A stretch of 64,000 nt of DNA from the NCBI GenBank assembly GCA_030737835.1, contig JAUJYN010000016.1, positions 2,869,747-2,933,746 of the forward strand, in the 5' to 3' direction. Made by a program: the position numbers and the translations under genes. This DNA is from Acorus gramineus (taxonomy: Eukaryota; Streptophyta; Magnoliopsida; Acorales; Acoraceae). Of this stretch, positions 23,870 to 35,682 are shown piece by piece. Each line of letters begins with the position of its first letter. The stretch's first letter is position 1. A model generated the notes under the pieces. The model did no database searches. It was not told the origin of the DNA and saw nothing but the letters and a program-made list of their open reading frames with translations.

Positions 23870-26493
23870 TGTCACGCCCCAGGGCGATCGTCCCCGGGAC
23901 GCGGCAAGTGTATATATGATATCAGCAGTCTAAACAGGAGGTCAATAATATACCCTAAACAACATCAACAATTTCAACACAGACAACAATGAGGCTGACA
24001 TGATATATACACAAATAGCGGAAGCTAAAAGACTGAATCTGTAACTCAAAGACATATTACAGACTCGATACATAATCAACTGTCCTGTGAGAGCCAATAT
24101 ATACAATGACATCCAAATATAATACAAACGTGTGCCCAAGCACAGAATACAATACATACAATAAAAAAGGGATGCTGATAGCCTCTAACACTTGCGGGAC
24201 GTGGCGCTGTTCCGCTACTGCTGAGGTCCCTCGGGGAGCTCCTCCTCCTGATCCGACTCAGATAACACTGGAGAAAAATATATGCGAGGGGTGAGCCACA
24301 CGCTCAGTGAATAGCACAACCCATGCATCACAATTCATATTAATCACAATTGAATATTCAAGCCTCAAAGTGGCAAGAACTACACAATCCAGTGGGTCGC
24401 TACATCGCCGACCCACCACACCCTCACCCTCACCCTCCAATAGGTGACATAGGATATTGGGACTGACTAGGCTGTTAATCACCCTTTGTCCACCGATAGT
24501 CTCTCCTCCACTCCGTAGTCCGCCTGGTCTACTTCCCAGTTTCAGCACAGTCCGTCACCAAATCAGGAGGTGCCTACTGATGGGAGCCCTCTGTCAGGAC
24601 GGCCTGTCTAACGCTGGGGCAGTCTCTATTCGCATTTAATTTAATAAATTAAACTAATAGGACACATGCATAGGTCGAGGCTTTCCTAGCATGAAAACAT
24701 GGTGACAGGATGCATGGATCTTACACATATCCTAAGGGTGCAAGTCCCTAACATACAAGGTCTAGGGTGGCATGCATACTACATATTAATCATGCTTGCA
24801 TATATTACATATTATACAAGTTAATATTGAACTATGGTGCCCCAGGGGAAGACGGTATCCGCCCAAGTGCATATAGCACCTCCCTACTGGGTTGGATTGT
24901 CCCACTCACCAATAACCGGGTCGTCGCGCGACCGTCCGTCAAGATCTGCAGGACAGGGTAATCAACTCAGTGAGTACACAAATATATACAAAAATACACT
25001 AAAAATACCCAACACTCGGACAAGCGTACATACGGCCTGAACGCACGCGAGTCCGAGCACCCCGACTCACCCGAACCCCCGGGCAGCCGTACGCACGGCC
25101 ACCTGACCCAGGCGCACAGCCGCGCCCCAGCCCGCGCGCCCAGACGCACTGCCGAGCCCCTGCCCGCATGCCCGGACCCGCTGCCGAGCCCCCCCCCCCC
25201 CCCCCGGGTGCACCGCGCGCTCACTGCTCCCCAGCGCAGCAACTCGCATGCACACCCGCACGCCCTGCGCCCCAGCGCAGCACCCCGCTCGCACCACCCG
25301 CTCACCTCACCGCGTGCGCACAGCACGCACTGCGCCTCTGCGCAGCGCTCCGCGCGCACGGCCCCATGCGTGCAGCACCCGCACGCAGCCCCGCGCGCAC
25401 AGCACGCACTGCGCCTCTGCGTAGCGCTCCGCGCGCACGCCCTCGCACGGCGCCCAGCGCGCAGGACCCGCACACCACCCGTGTACTGCGCCTTCTGCGC
25501 AGTACCCACGTGCATGCCCGCGCGCACGCACGCGTGCCCTGCCAGCTTGCCTGCCTGCGCTGCTTGCCAACCCGCCTACCCGAGACAACCCTACCACCTC
25601 CCCGACGGCCACCAATGGCCACCAACAACCATCAACCGCCACCAACAGCCACCAACAGCCATGCTTACCCAAAAACACTTCCTAACATGCATCTAAACAA
25701 GAAATGGAAGGAAAGAAACCTTACCCAAGGAGAGGAAAGCAAAGGGGAGGAGATCGGGTGCTCTTCGCGCACCGAAATACCACCACCAAGGCCACCACCA
25801 CCAAGCCTTCAACTCAGCCTAAGAGGGGCTGAAACAGAGGAGAAAAGAGACCATGAGAAGGGGTCACACAAGAGGGAATTCGAATCCGAGACCATAGGAA
25901 GGTAGATCGGGTTCTTACCTATCCTTTCTCTTCTTAGGGTTTTTTATTTTAACCCCTCTAGCTAGATCATATGGAGGAAAAAGAGAGGAGATGAGAGAGC
26001 TTGAGAGAGATGGATTTGGAGGAGAAGATGAATAGGGGGAGAACACTATAGGGGGGCGCCCACTTAAAGCTCTCACACACACACACCACTTAACTTAACT
26101 AATTAGGTTTAGGCTAGGTTTAGGTGCACTTAGGTGAGGTTTGACCCTAGTCAACCCAACCACACTAAAAGCCAAAATCATTTTACCAAGTCAAAGGTCA
26201 ACTTTGACCAAGTCAAGTCTCCCAATGACTTCTCGCTCGGTCAAAACCCGGATACGATTCAGAACTGCGAAATTCTGAAACGTTACTGGAATTCGATGAA
26301 ATTTTTGTGAGTGGCTTGGAATGGCACCAGGACACATAATATGCAGTTAGATTTTCAATCGGAGCCCTCAAACTCAGGGTGATAGCTAAAAGTCCAAAAT
26401 TTTAGCGGTTCCGATCGAAAAACGAAAAAAACTCAAAAACTGCCAGAATGTCTCAATGGTTACCAGAAGGTTAAAAGTGACACATATATAACA
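23870..26493 (-). mobile_element. 3' LTR of a truncated minus-strand element
   Basis: It starts TGTCACGCCCCAGGGCG and ends ACATATATAACA, then runs straight into a PPT-like CCCCCCTTAGG and internal sequence. It is 2,624 bp, with about 300 bp missing near 24631 relative to other copies. Its U3 is the W-box-rich type (about 26135-26245). No matching TSD exists at the far end of the cluster, because the rest of the element is gone. A 17-base C run at 25189-25205 may be imprecisely called. Confidence 0.88.
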
Positions 26494-26709
26494 TTCTTCC
26501 CCCCTTAGGAAATTTTGTCCTCAAAATAAATACAAAAACATCTAGGAAGGGAAGAGATGCGGATACGCGTCACGCAAGGCGTCCTCGAGCTCCCAAGTGG
26601 CCTCGGCACCGGAACAGTGCTGCCATCGCACCTTGACCAACTGGACGGTCTTGGTGCGGAGCCTCTTCTCGCGGCGGTCCAGGATCTCGATTGGCTGCTC
26701 GATGAATGA
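26494..26709 (-). pseudogene. Integrase C-terminal remnant
   Basis: The minus strand encodes the chromodomain-like tail of Ty3/gypsy integrase: QPIEILDRREKRLR, LVKVRW, EATWELEDALRDAYPHLF, with a stop at 26542-26544. A PPT lies between the stop and the LTR. Everything upstream was lost where a plus-strand LTR begins at 26710. Confidence 0.88.
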
Positions 26710-27875
26710 TGTTATATATGTGTCACTTTTAGCCTTATGGTAACCATTGGAGCATTCTAGCAGTTTTTGAGTTTTTTTCGTTTTTCGATCGGAACAGCTA
26801 AAATTTTGGACTGTTAGCTATCATCCTGAGTTTGAGGACTCCGATTGAAAATCTAACTGCATATTATGTGTCCTGGTGCCATTCTAAGCCACTCACGAAA
26901 ATTTCATCGAATTCTGGTAACGTTTCAGAATTTCACAGTTCCGTGGCGTATCCGGGTTTTGACCGAGCGAGAAGTCATTGGGAGAGTTGACTTGGTCAAA
27001 GTGGGCCCATGACTTGGTCAACCCCTTTTGTTTTTTTGTGTGGTTGGGTTGACCCAAGTCAAAACTCACTTAAAACTCTCTAATCCTCTCTTAAGCCCTA
27101 ATTAAGCCTAGTTAACCCTAATCTAAGTGAGGGGTTATATTTAAGTGAGCTAAAATATCTCCCCACTATTCATCATCTTCTCCAATTGATTTTCTCTCTC
27201 CCCCTCTCTCTTTTTCTTTGTTTTGAGCTAGTTAGAGAGCTTGAAACTAAAAACCGAAAGAAAGAGAAAGGTTAGATCTTGTCCCGATCTATCTACCGGT
27301 GGTCTCGGATTCGAGTTCCCACATGTTTGACCCCCTCTAACGCCCTCTTTTCTCCTCTGATTTCAGCCCCTCTTGGGCTAGGTAGAGATCTAGGTGGTGG
27401 TGGTCCTTGAAGAGGTGTTTCGGTGCGCGGAGAGCAACCGAACTTCCCTTCCTTTCTTTCCTTCCTTGGGTAAGCTCTTTTTTCCTTCCTTTTCTTGCTT
27501 AGATGCATGTTAGGAGGGTGGTTTTGAGTGCTAGTGGCTGTTGGTGCCTGGTGGTGGCTGTTGGAGGCCATTGGTGGCCGGTTAGAGGTGGTAGGGTGGC
27601 TCGGGCAGGATGGCAGGCTGTCTCGGGTAGGCTGGCACCTCAGGCAACACAGGCAGCGCAGGCAGGCAGGCTGGCGAGTAGGGCAGGCAGAGCAGCTGGC
27701 AGGGCACGCGCGCATGCAAGCGAGCGTGCGCGTGGGCGTGCGCTCAGGTGGAGCAGGAGCGTGCGGGTGCTGCGCGCTGTGCGCCTTGCGCGGGTGTGCG
27801 GCGCAGTGGCGCAGTGCGAGCGTGCGCAGGGGACCGCGTGCGGATGCTGCGCGCAGGGCGCCGTGCGGGGGCGTG
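26710..27875 (+). mobile_element. Truncated plus-strand LTR (5' part only)
   Basis: It starts TGTTATATATGTGTCAC, contains the W-box-rich U3 (about 26955-27070) and the donor-like GGTAAG near 27470, and stops within the GC-rich core where the next LTR starts. With 23870-26493 it forms a large inverted repeat separated by 216 bp. Confidence 0.85.
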
Positions 27876-30800
27876 TGTAATATATGTGTCACTTTTAACC
27901 TTCTGGTCACCATTGGGACATTTTGGTAGTTTTTCAATTTTTTTCGTTTTTCGATCGGAACCGCTAAAATCTTGGACTGTTAGCTATCGTCCTGAGTTTG
28001 AGGACTCCAATCGAGAATCTAACTGCATATTATGTGTCCTGGTGCCATTCCAAGCCACTCACGAAAATTTCATCGAATTCCGGTAACGTTTCAGAATTTC
28101 ACAGTTCCGGGGTGTATCCGGGTTTTGACCGAGCGAGAAGTCATTGGGAGAGTTGACTTGGTCAAAGTGGGCCCATGACTTGGTCAACCCCTTTTGTTTT
28201 TTTGTGTGGTTGGGTTGACCCAAGTCAAACCCCACTTAATCCTCTCTAATCCTAGCTTAAACCCTAATTAACCTAGGTTAACCTAATCTAAGTGTGGGGA
28301 TTATATATAAGTGAATCTAAAATATCTCCCCCCACTATTCATCATCTTGCCCATTTGATTTTCTCTCTCTCCCTCTCTCTTTTTCTTGGTTTTGACCTAG
28401 CTAGAGGGGTTAAAATCGAAGGCACAAAGAAGAGAAAGGTTAGATCGCATCCCGATCTATCCACCGGTGGTCTCGGATCCGAGTTCCCACAAGTTTGACC
28501 CCCTCTAACACCCTCTTTTCTCCTCTGATTTCAGCCCCTTTGAAGGTTGAAAGAGATCTTGGTGGTGGAGGTCTTTGGGGAGGTGTTTCGGTGCACGGAG
28601 AGCTCCCGATCCCCTTCCCTTCCTTTCCTCTCCTAGGGTAAGCCTTCTTTCCTTCCTTTTCTTGTTTAGATGATTGTTAGGAGGGTGTTTTTGAGTGGGA
28701 GTTGCTGTGGGTGGCTGTGGGTGGCCGTTGGTGGTTGTTGGAGGCTGTTGGTGGCCGTCGGAGTGGTGGTGGGCTGTCCTGGGTTGGCTGGCAGGCAGGC
28801 AGGGCAGCGCAGGCAGGTGCAGGGCTGGGCGCTGTTGGGCATGCTGGCAGGGCAGCGTGGCCGTGCGCGCGGGTGGAGCTCGGTTCGGGCGCATGCGGGC
28901 AGCAGCGCGCAGGCAGGCAGGCGCAGGCGGTCAGGCACAGGCAGGCAGGCGTAGGCGGGCGAGCTGCGGGCAGGCGCGCTGGGCGCGTGCTGACAGGCTC
29001 GCTGGGCGCGTGCGGTCGGGCACGCTGGGCGCAGTGCGCGGCGTGCGCGCGGAGCGCTGCGCAGGGGCGCGTGGACGAGCGGGTGGTGTGCGGGTGCAGT
29101 GCATGGGGCGTAGTGCGCGCAGGGCGAGCAGTCGGTGCGAGCGGGGAGTGTGAGCGGGCAGGTGTGCGGCCGCTGCGCTGGGGCGCAGTGCAGGCGGGTG
29201 CGCGTGCGGGGCGCTGCGCTGGGGCGCAGTGTGCGCGGGTGCACCCGGGGCTGGGAGAGCGGGTGATGCGAGCGGGTGGTGTGCGCGGGGTGCGTGCGGG
29301 ATGCTGCGATGGGGCACTGGGCGTGCGGGTGTGCGCGCGGGTTGCTGCGCTGGGGCGCAGTGAGCGCGCGGTGCACCGGTGGGGGGCTCGGCGTGGTGTC
29401 CGAGCTTGCGGGCTAGGCTCGGCCGTGCGACTGGGCGCGCGGGTTGAGGCGCGGCTGTGCGCCTGGGTCGGGTGGCCGTGCGTACGGCTGCCTGGGGTTC
29501 GGGAGTGAGTCGGGGTGCTCGGGTTCGCATGCGTACAGGCCGTATGTACGCCTGTCCGAGTGTTGTGTATTTTTTTAATGTATTTTTGGATTTATTTGTG
29601 TATTTTACTCACCAAGTTGGTTACCCTATCTTGCAGATCTCGATGGACGGTCGCGCGACGACCCGGTCTTTGGTGAGTGGTACAATCCAACCCAGTAGGG
29701 AGGCGCTATATGCACTTGGGCGTATACCGTCCTCCCCTGGGGCACCGTAGTTGATATTAACCTGTGTAGTATGTAATCCATGCGAGCATGATTAAAATGT
29801 AGTATGCATGTTACCCTAGACTTTGTATGTTAGGGACTTGCACCCTTAGGATATGTGTAAGAGCCGTGCATCTTGTCACTTGTTATCATGCTAGGAAAGC
29901 CTCGACCTATGCATGCGTCCTATTAGTTTGATTTATTAAATTAAATGCTAGCATGCCTTGTATATTGTATAATATTATAGGGGGGGGCCTTGCGAGGTCA
30001 ACATTGAGACCCGGGTTAGGGTACTCCGTGTTCCTTGTTTGGTTGTCGGGATGTCCTATATCGGGACCTCAGGCTGCCCTCCCAAAGTTTCTTTTCCCAA
30101 TAATATTATAACCCTTGTTAATAATTATTATTATATATGTTCCCTGCATCTTGGTTATGCACCCTGGAGGAATTCTGAAGAATTCGTGGCATTAGAGTTG
30201 TTGTGATGTGTTGTCTGCGGATCCGAGTGGATCATATGCGATGGATAGGCTGTTCTGTTCCCTTCGTTGGATCCGTGTAGAGACTGCCCCGGCGTTAGAA
30301 AGGATGTCCCGTGGAGGGGCTCCCATCAGTAGGCACCTCCTGATTTGGGACGGACTGTGCTGAATGTGGGGGTGGCCGAACGGCCTACGGAGTGGGGAGA
30401 GACTATCGGTGGACCAAGGGTGACCATCAGCCTAGTCAGTCCCAATATCCTATGTCACCATATTGAGTGGTGAGGGTGAGGGTGTGGTGGGTCGGCGATG
30501 AAGCGACCCACTGGATTGTTTAGTCCCAATATCCTATGTCACCTATTGAGGGGTGATGGTGAGGGTGCGGTGGGTCGGCGATTTAGCGACCCACTGGATT
30601 GTTTGGTTCCAGCCACTTTGAGGCATGAATAAAGTGATTGTGGTTAATAATATCTGGTGGTTAATATAGCTGTGATGCATGGGTTGTGCCGTTCACTGAG
30701 CGTGTGGCTCACCCCTCCCATATATTTTTTCTCCAGTGTCATCTGAGTCGGATCTAGAGGAGGAGCTCCCCGAGGGACTTCATCAGTAGCGGAGTAGCGC

Positions 30801-31126
30801 CACGTCCCGCGAGTATCAGAGGCTATCAGCATCCCTTTTGATTATATGTATTATATTCCGTGCTTGGGCACGCGTTTGTATATTATTTGGATGTCTTTGT
30901 ATATATTGGCTCTCACAGGACAGTTGATTATGTATCGAGTCTGTAATATGTTTTTGGATTACAGATTCAGTCTTTTAGCTTCCGCTATTTGGTGTATATA
31001 TCATGTCAGCCTTGCTTTTGTCTGTGTTGTCATTTTTAGCTGTTGTGTGAGTATGTTATTGAACTCCTGTTTAGACTGATATCATATATACACTTGCCGC
31101 GTCCCGGGGACGCCCGGGGCGTGACA
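27876..31126 (+). mobile_element. Plus-strand LTR of about 3.25 kb without matching TSD
   Basis: It starts TGTAATATATGTGTCAC (one change from the consensus) and ends CGGGGCGTGACA. It has a W-box-rich U3, TATATATAA at about 28302, donor-like GGTAAG near 28637, acceptor TTGCAG near 29634, and two GGGTGA repeat units around 30430-30600. The left flank is GCGTG and the right GTATG, so target duplication is lost or the boundary is rearranged. Confidence 0.88.
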
Positions 31127-31419
31127 GTATGATCCAATGATCCTTTAAGTTCTTTTGTGTACCTTGGGATTACCACAGTTATGAACGCAATTGGATTTTT
31201 TTTCAGCTTTCATTTGTTTCATTATAGATCTTTATTAAAAGAATGTATACCTATAATGTTTTACTCATGTGGCCTTTTCAATAAATATCTTATTGGGCAA
31301 GACATTAGAAAATCATAATGGTAAAATAGCTTCTTTATGGCATCATATGTATAATAAATGTGTTTTTACTTAATTTTTTGTATATGACTGAGTATTTAGT
31401 GAATTTTTTACAATGCAGT
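31127..31419. other. Probable PMD leader intron, right part
   Basis: AT-rich sequence ending in a pyrimidine-rich stretch and TGCAG at 31414-31418, a good splice acceptor immediately upstream of the PMD ATG. Confidence 0.45.
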
Positions 31420-33473
31420 ATGGCGTCCAAGGAACGTATGAGACCTACAGCTTCCAATCGAAAAAAACGTATCAATGATGTGGTGCCGAGATCTCGAAAT
31501 GATGAAGTTCAAGCAAATCCACAAGAAGATGAAGCAATGGAAGATGTAGAGGAAGAAGTAGATTCTGAAATTGATCAAGCTACCTTGAGGGGTCCTTTTC
31601 TCGGTGGACCAGTAGATAATGAGTTACTCGTTGACTATCGACACCATCTTGCATATCGTATTTGGAATGGAAAGGTATATAGTATATTTTAATCGTTCAA
31701 CTATTATTTGATGAAAGGTATATAAATGAAATAATTAACTTCATATAGGAGCGTCCAGTCTTAAGGTGTCGACAACCTGTTTCGGTGCTGGACAGTTGGA
31801 GTTTAGACAACGAAGCAATCATGTTCTTTGAAAAAGTAAGGGAGAGTGGCTTGTTACCATTGGCTAAGTTTAGCTTCAAAACAATAAATTGTCCATTAAT
31901 ATCTGCGATGGTGGAGAGGTGGCATCCAGAAACAAACACTTTTCATATGCCAGTTGGAGAGATGGGAATCACTCTGGAAGACTTACATCAGATTATAGGG
32001 ATCCCAATTATGGGTCGTGCAGTATCTAGGCCTGTAATGCCAACTTCTAAAGTTGTGGATTTGGTTCATAATGCATTGCATATCAATATGTCGGACATTG
32101 AGAAAGAATTAGAATCACATAATGGCAGAGCAGTTAGATTGTCTTGGTTAAAGGATCACCTTGCTGAGAAGACGTGTAAGATGCCCTTGCAAGATATTGA
32201 GTGTGCTGTTCGAGGCTATCTACTCTACCTGTTGGGTTGTACCATTTTCTCCGACAAAACCGGAGCGCTTGTCGCTGTCGAGTATCTTCAGTATTTTGAG
32301 GATTTAGAGAATGTAAAGAATTATGCTTGGGGGGCAGCTACGCTTGTGCATTTATACCGTCAATTAGGAATTGCATCTAGAGCCAAGTGCAGACAAATTT
32401 CTGGTTATTTAACACTTATTCAGGTATATTAGATATATCGTGTTTCATTTATACAAATCTTAAGTATTATAAGATGTATTCTTTAATTCTACATACATTA
32501 TGCAGGCATGGGTGTATGAGCATATTCCTTTACTACGGCCAGCACAAGATGAACGTGCTAGCGACAGATCACCTCGAGCCGCCCTGTGGAAGAACTCAAG
32601 AAATTTGGCTGGATTGCAAAAGAATAGTGTTGTCGTCATTAGGGAATTGCTTGACTCTTTGAGTCCGGAGCAGGTAGGAAGAGTTTCAATTTTAATTCAT
32701 TACAATAATCGAATGCTTCTTAAAATGGGTGAGAATGTCCTTTAATGTATTATATCATCTATACAGATTGATTTTGATCCATACCACAATATACGAGACT
32801 GGAGTTCAATGCAAGAATATGTCTTCTACAAAGGTTGTCTGGTTGCAAATAGAGTTTTTGAGCCATATATGCCAGATAGAATGCTCCGACAGCTTGGGCA
32901 TATACAAACAATTCCACTTGATCCAACTCGACCCGACCAAAGGACAAGAAGACCACGGGCAGCTAGTGGCTACAAAGTTTCATATGGTGGTAATGTGGAG
33001 CATATGGAACAGTGGGAAAATGGCCTCTTAGGACCTAAAACAAGAGGCTCTCAAGTGCAAAGACCGTGGGACACTGTACCCGAGTACATGGGGTGGTTCG
33101 AACGTGTAAGTCACCGATTTGTTCAAAACCCTGACAAAAGAAGATTCCTCGCCATGAGAGCTAGTAGTGCCCAAATGACTATCAGTTCAGATGAGGAATG
33201 GGTAAGTGTCGACACCCTTCAGTCATTAAGTAGTTGCAATGCAATATTGCTAACATTTATACTCATTTGACTTTGTAGCGCAACACGATATCCCAATATT
33301 TGCAGCCATTAGTTCAAGGAAGGCATACATTGGGCGTTTTACAAAGGCACATGCAAAATGTGATTGACTTTTGTCAAGATAGCACACCTCTTCCGATGTC
33401 CACACATCTATCGACTATTCCCACCACAGAACGTCGGAGTAAAAGAGTTAGCGATCGTCGATCACAACAATGA
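31420..33473 (+). CDS. Plant mobile domain (PMD / MAIN-like) protein, five exons, intact
   Basis: Coding exons are 31420-31674, 31749-32423, 32506-32673, 32767-33201 and 33279-33473. All introns are GT-AG and phase 0, giving 575 residues with no stop or frameshift. The protein starts MASKERMRP with a basic stretch (RKKR) and an acidic segment (EDVEEEVDSE). Exon 2 then carries the PMD core: LISAMVERWHPETNTFHMP followed by GITLEDLHQIIGIPI. Exon 4 has the conserved RMLRQLGHIQTIP and GWFERVSHRF motifs, and the tail is basic (RRSKRVSDRRSQQ). The PMD (aminotransferase-like plant mobile domain) occurs both in transposons and in domesticated MAIN/MAIL genes acting in genome maintenance; its biochemistry is unsettled. 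It lies tail-to-tail with the MULE transposase gene at 35171-48949, suggesting both belong to one Mutator-like element. The ATG was chosen for its position two bases after a good acceptor. Confidence 0.88.
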
Positions 33474-33900
33474 TGATCAATGTGTGGTTGTTTAATATTT
33501 TTTTGAATGAGCTCAGTGTTTATTGATGTTCAATGTTAAATTTTGAATGTGTGTCTAACGAACATAAAGACAAGTACAGATACACAGAATTGGAGAATGT
33601 GTAGTTGTATTAGATGGTTGGTTGGGTGATGCAGTAATAGAATTTGATGATTATCTACTCTATGCAGTTATCCAATTCAATGTAACTTGTTGACTTAAGT
33701 GTTACATTTGACAGGGGAGCATCCTATTAAAATTTATTGTGTATTATTTCATTTTCAAGTGTTGTTACCCAACCATGGACATCCCTAATGTCGACATATA
33801 GAGCATAGCTAGACAATGGTCTTGTTGAACAGGGGACAAATAACTATTGTGCAATTCTATGTCTCAACAACAAAGTTGTCAACATATGGAAAGTCGAGCG
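33474..33900. other. PMD 3' flank
   Basis: AT-rich sequence after the stop codon. No coding signal; probably the 3' UTR and terminator of the PMD gene. Confidence 0.45.
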
Positions 33901-34790
33901 ATGATGGTCATGTATTGACATCTCCTCTGTCGAGAAATGGAAATTGACTCGACAGTGGGGATGTCGATCGGGTTACAGTAAACATTTCTATGATTTCTGA
34001 AGGCATCGACATCTCATTTGTCGATTCATGGAGCCAAATTAGACACTAGGGATGTCGAATGGGTTACAGTAAACAATTGTATGATTTCTGATGGAATCGA
34101 CATCTCTGTTGTCCATCCATGGAGATAAATTCGACACTAGGGATGTCGAATGAGTTACAGTAAATAATTGTATGATTCTGAAGGCATCGACATCTCATTT
34201 GTCGATAAATGGAGATACATTCGACACTCGGGATGTCAAAATCGTTATAGTAAACAATTGTATGTTCTGAACGAATCAACATCGCTATTGTCGCGAATCG
34301 GAGCTGAGCTCGACACTCAGGATGTCGAATGCGTTACAGTAAACAATTGTATGATTCTGAAGGCATCGACATCCCATTTGTCGATAAATGGAGATAAATT
34401 CGATACTCGGGATGTCGAATGCGTTACAGTAAACAATTGTATGTTCTGAATGAATCGACATCGTTATTGTCGCAAACCTGAGCTTATCTCGACACTAAGG
34501 ATGTCGATTGGATTACAGGAAAGAATTGTGTGAAGTCTGAAGGAATCGACATCACCTTTGTCGAGTGATGGAGCTTCATTAGACACGGGGGATGTCGAAC
34601 GTGGTACAGTCAACAATTGTATGATTCTGAATAGATCGACATCTCCTTTGTCGAATAATGGAGCTTCGGTCGATAGTGGGGATGCCGAATGGGTTACAGT
34701 AAACAATTGTATGATTTCTGAATGCATCGACATTTCCTTTGTCGACCATATATGTCGGGTGAAGTAGTACAGGTCGACAATATAACTGTC
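33900..34790. repeat. Tandem array, 90-bp unit, about nine copies
   Basis: The motif GTTACAGTAAACAATTGTA recurs at about 33972, 34062, 34153, 34244, 34333, 34422, 34512, 34602 and 34692, a period of 89-91 bp. Each unit also holds CATCGACAT, TTTGTCGA, CGACACT and GGATGTCGA, i.e. several TCGAC or GTCGA half-sites in inverted arrangement. Units diverge by scattered substitutions. The array lies between the two convergent MULE genes. Confidence 0.9.
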
Positions 34791-35170
34791 AATACTACCA
34801 GTCTGAATTTTTTAAGTTATGTTATATCATATTTTCTGCATATGTTTTTCCATACAAAATTACTCTCATGGGTGTCCATATATGAGTCTAAATAAAGTTA
34901 CCAACCATATCATGTATATGCCATTTATACAAAATTACAACCATTACAACCACAATGGGTATGTTGTCTATAAAGGGTTACAACCATAACATCTATATCA
35001 TCTATACAAAATTACAGGCAGAAAAGGTGTCTAGCCATCTGTCTATACAAAATTACAAGGATCACCATTCTTACCATTTATACAAAATTACAACCATACC
35101 ATCAATACTAGCAAGTTTTTGTAAGACTTACCAAAAAATCAAAGTCTTACGAGCTATATTAGTCCGAATC
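34791..35170. repeat. AT-rich spacer with recurring TATACAAAATTACA
   Basis: The word TATACAAAATTACA (or a close variant) appears about five times between 34925 and 35095 at irregular spacing, along with ACAACCAT words. No coding signal is seen. It lies just downstream of the transposase-OTU stop codon at 35171-35173. Confidence 0.6.
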
Positions 35171-35682
35171 TCACAAGATGTCAACAACAGCAACATCGGT
35201 ACCTACTAATCTTTTAAACGGTGTCATTCGATCAACATAAAGCGTCGCCCAAGAGGATGCAACATCTGAACAGTATCTTTCCCATGTTCGGGAAGCAGGT
35301 GGTAACGGGGCGTCGGGAGTCAACTCCAACCTTATGAAGTGGCATCCATTAACATATCCGATTGGAAGAATCCTGTGTGTGGCAATTGGGGGTGGAGCAT
35401 CTCGCAATGGGAAGAACGTAAGACATTGGAGTTTGGAGATGTGCACCACTACTATCTTATAAAAAGAAGCGATCACGGGGCCCATGTCCGGCATTGTCAT
35501 CCAGTAATTAGTATCGGCGCATGACGTTTGACATTGAAGGGCTCTTTTTAGCTCATCCAAACGGTCACCACCATAGAAGACCCTTTCATACTCCTCGGCA
35601 TGTTACTCGATCTCCGATAACAGATCATTCCTCACATCTTGCCATCCATCATCTGACATTCCCAAAAACTCAGAGACCACTC

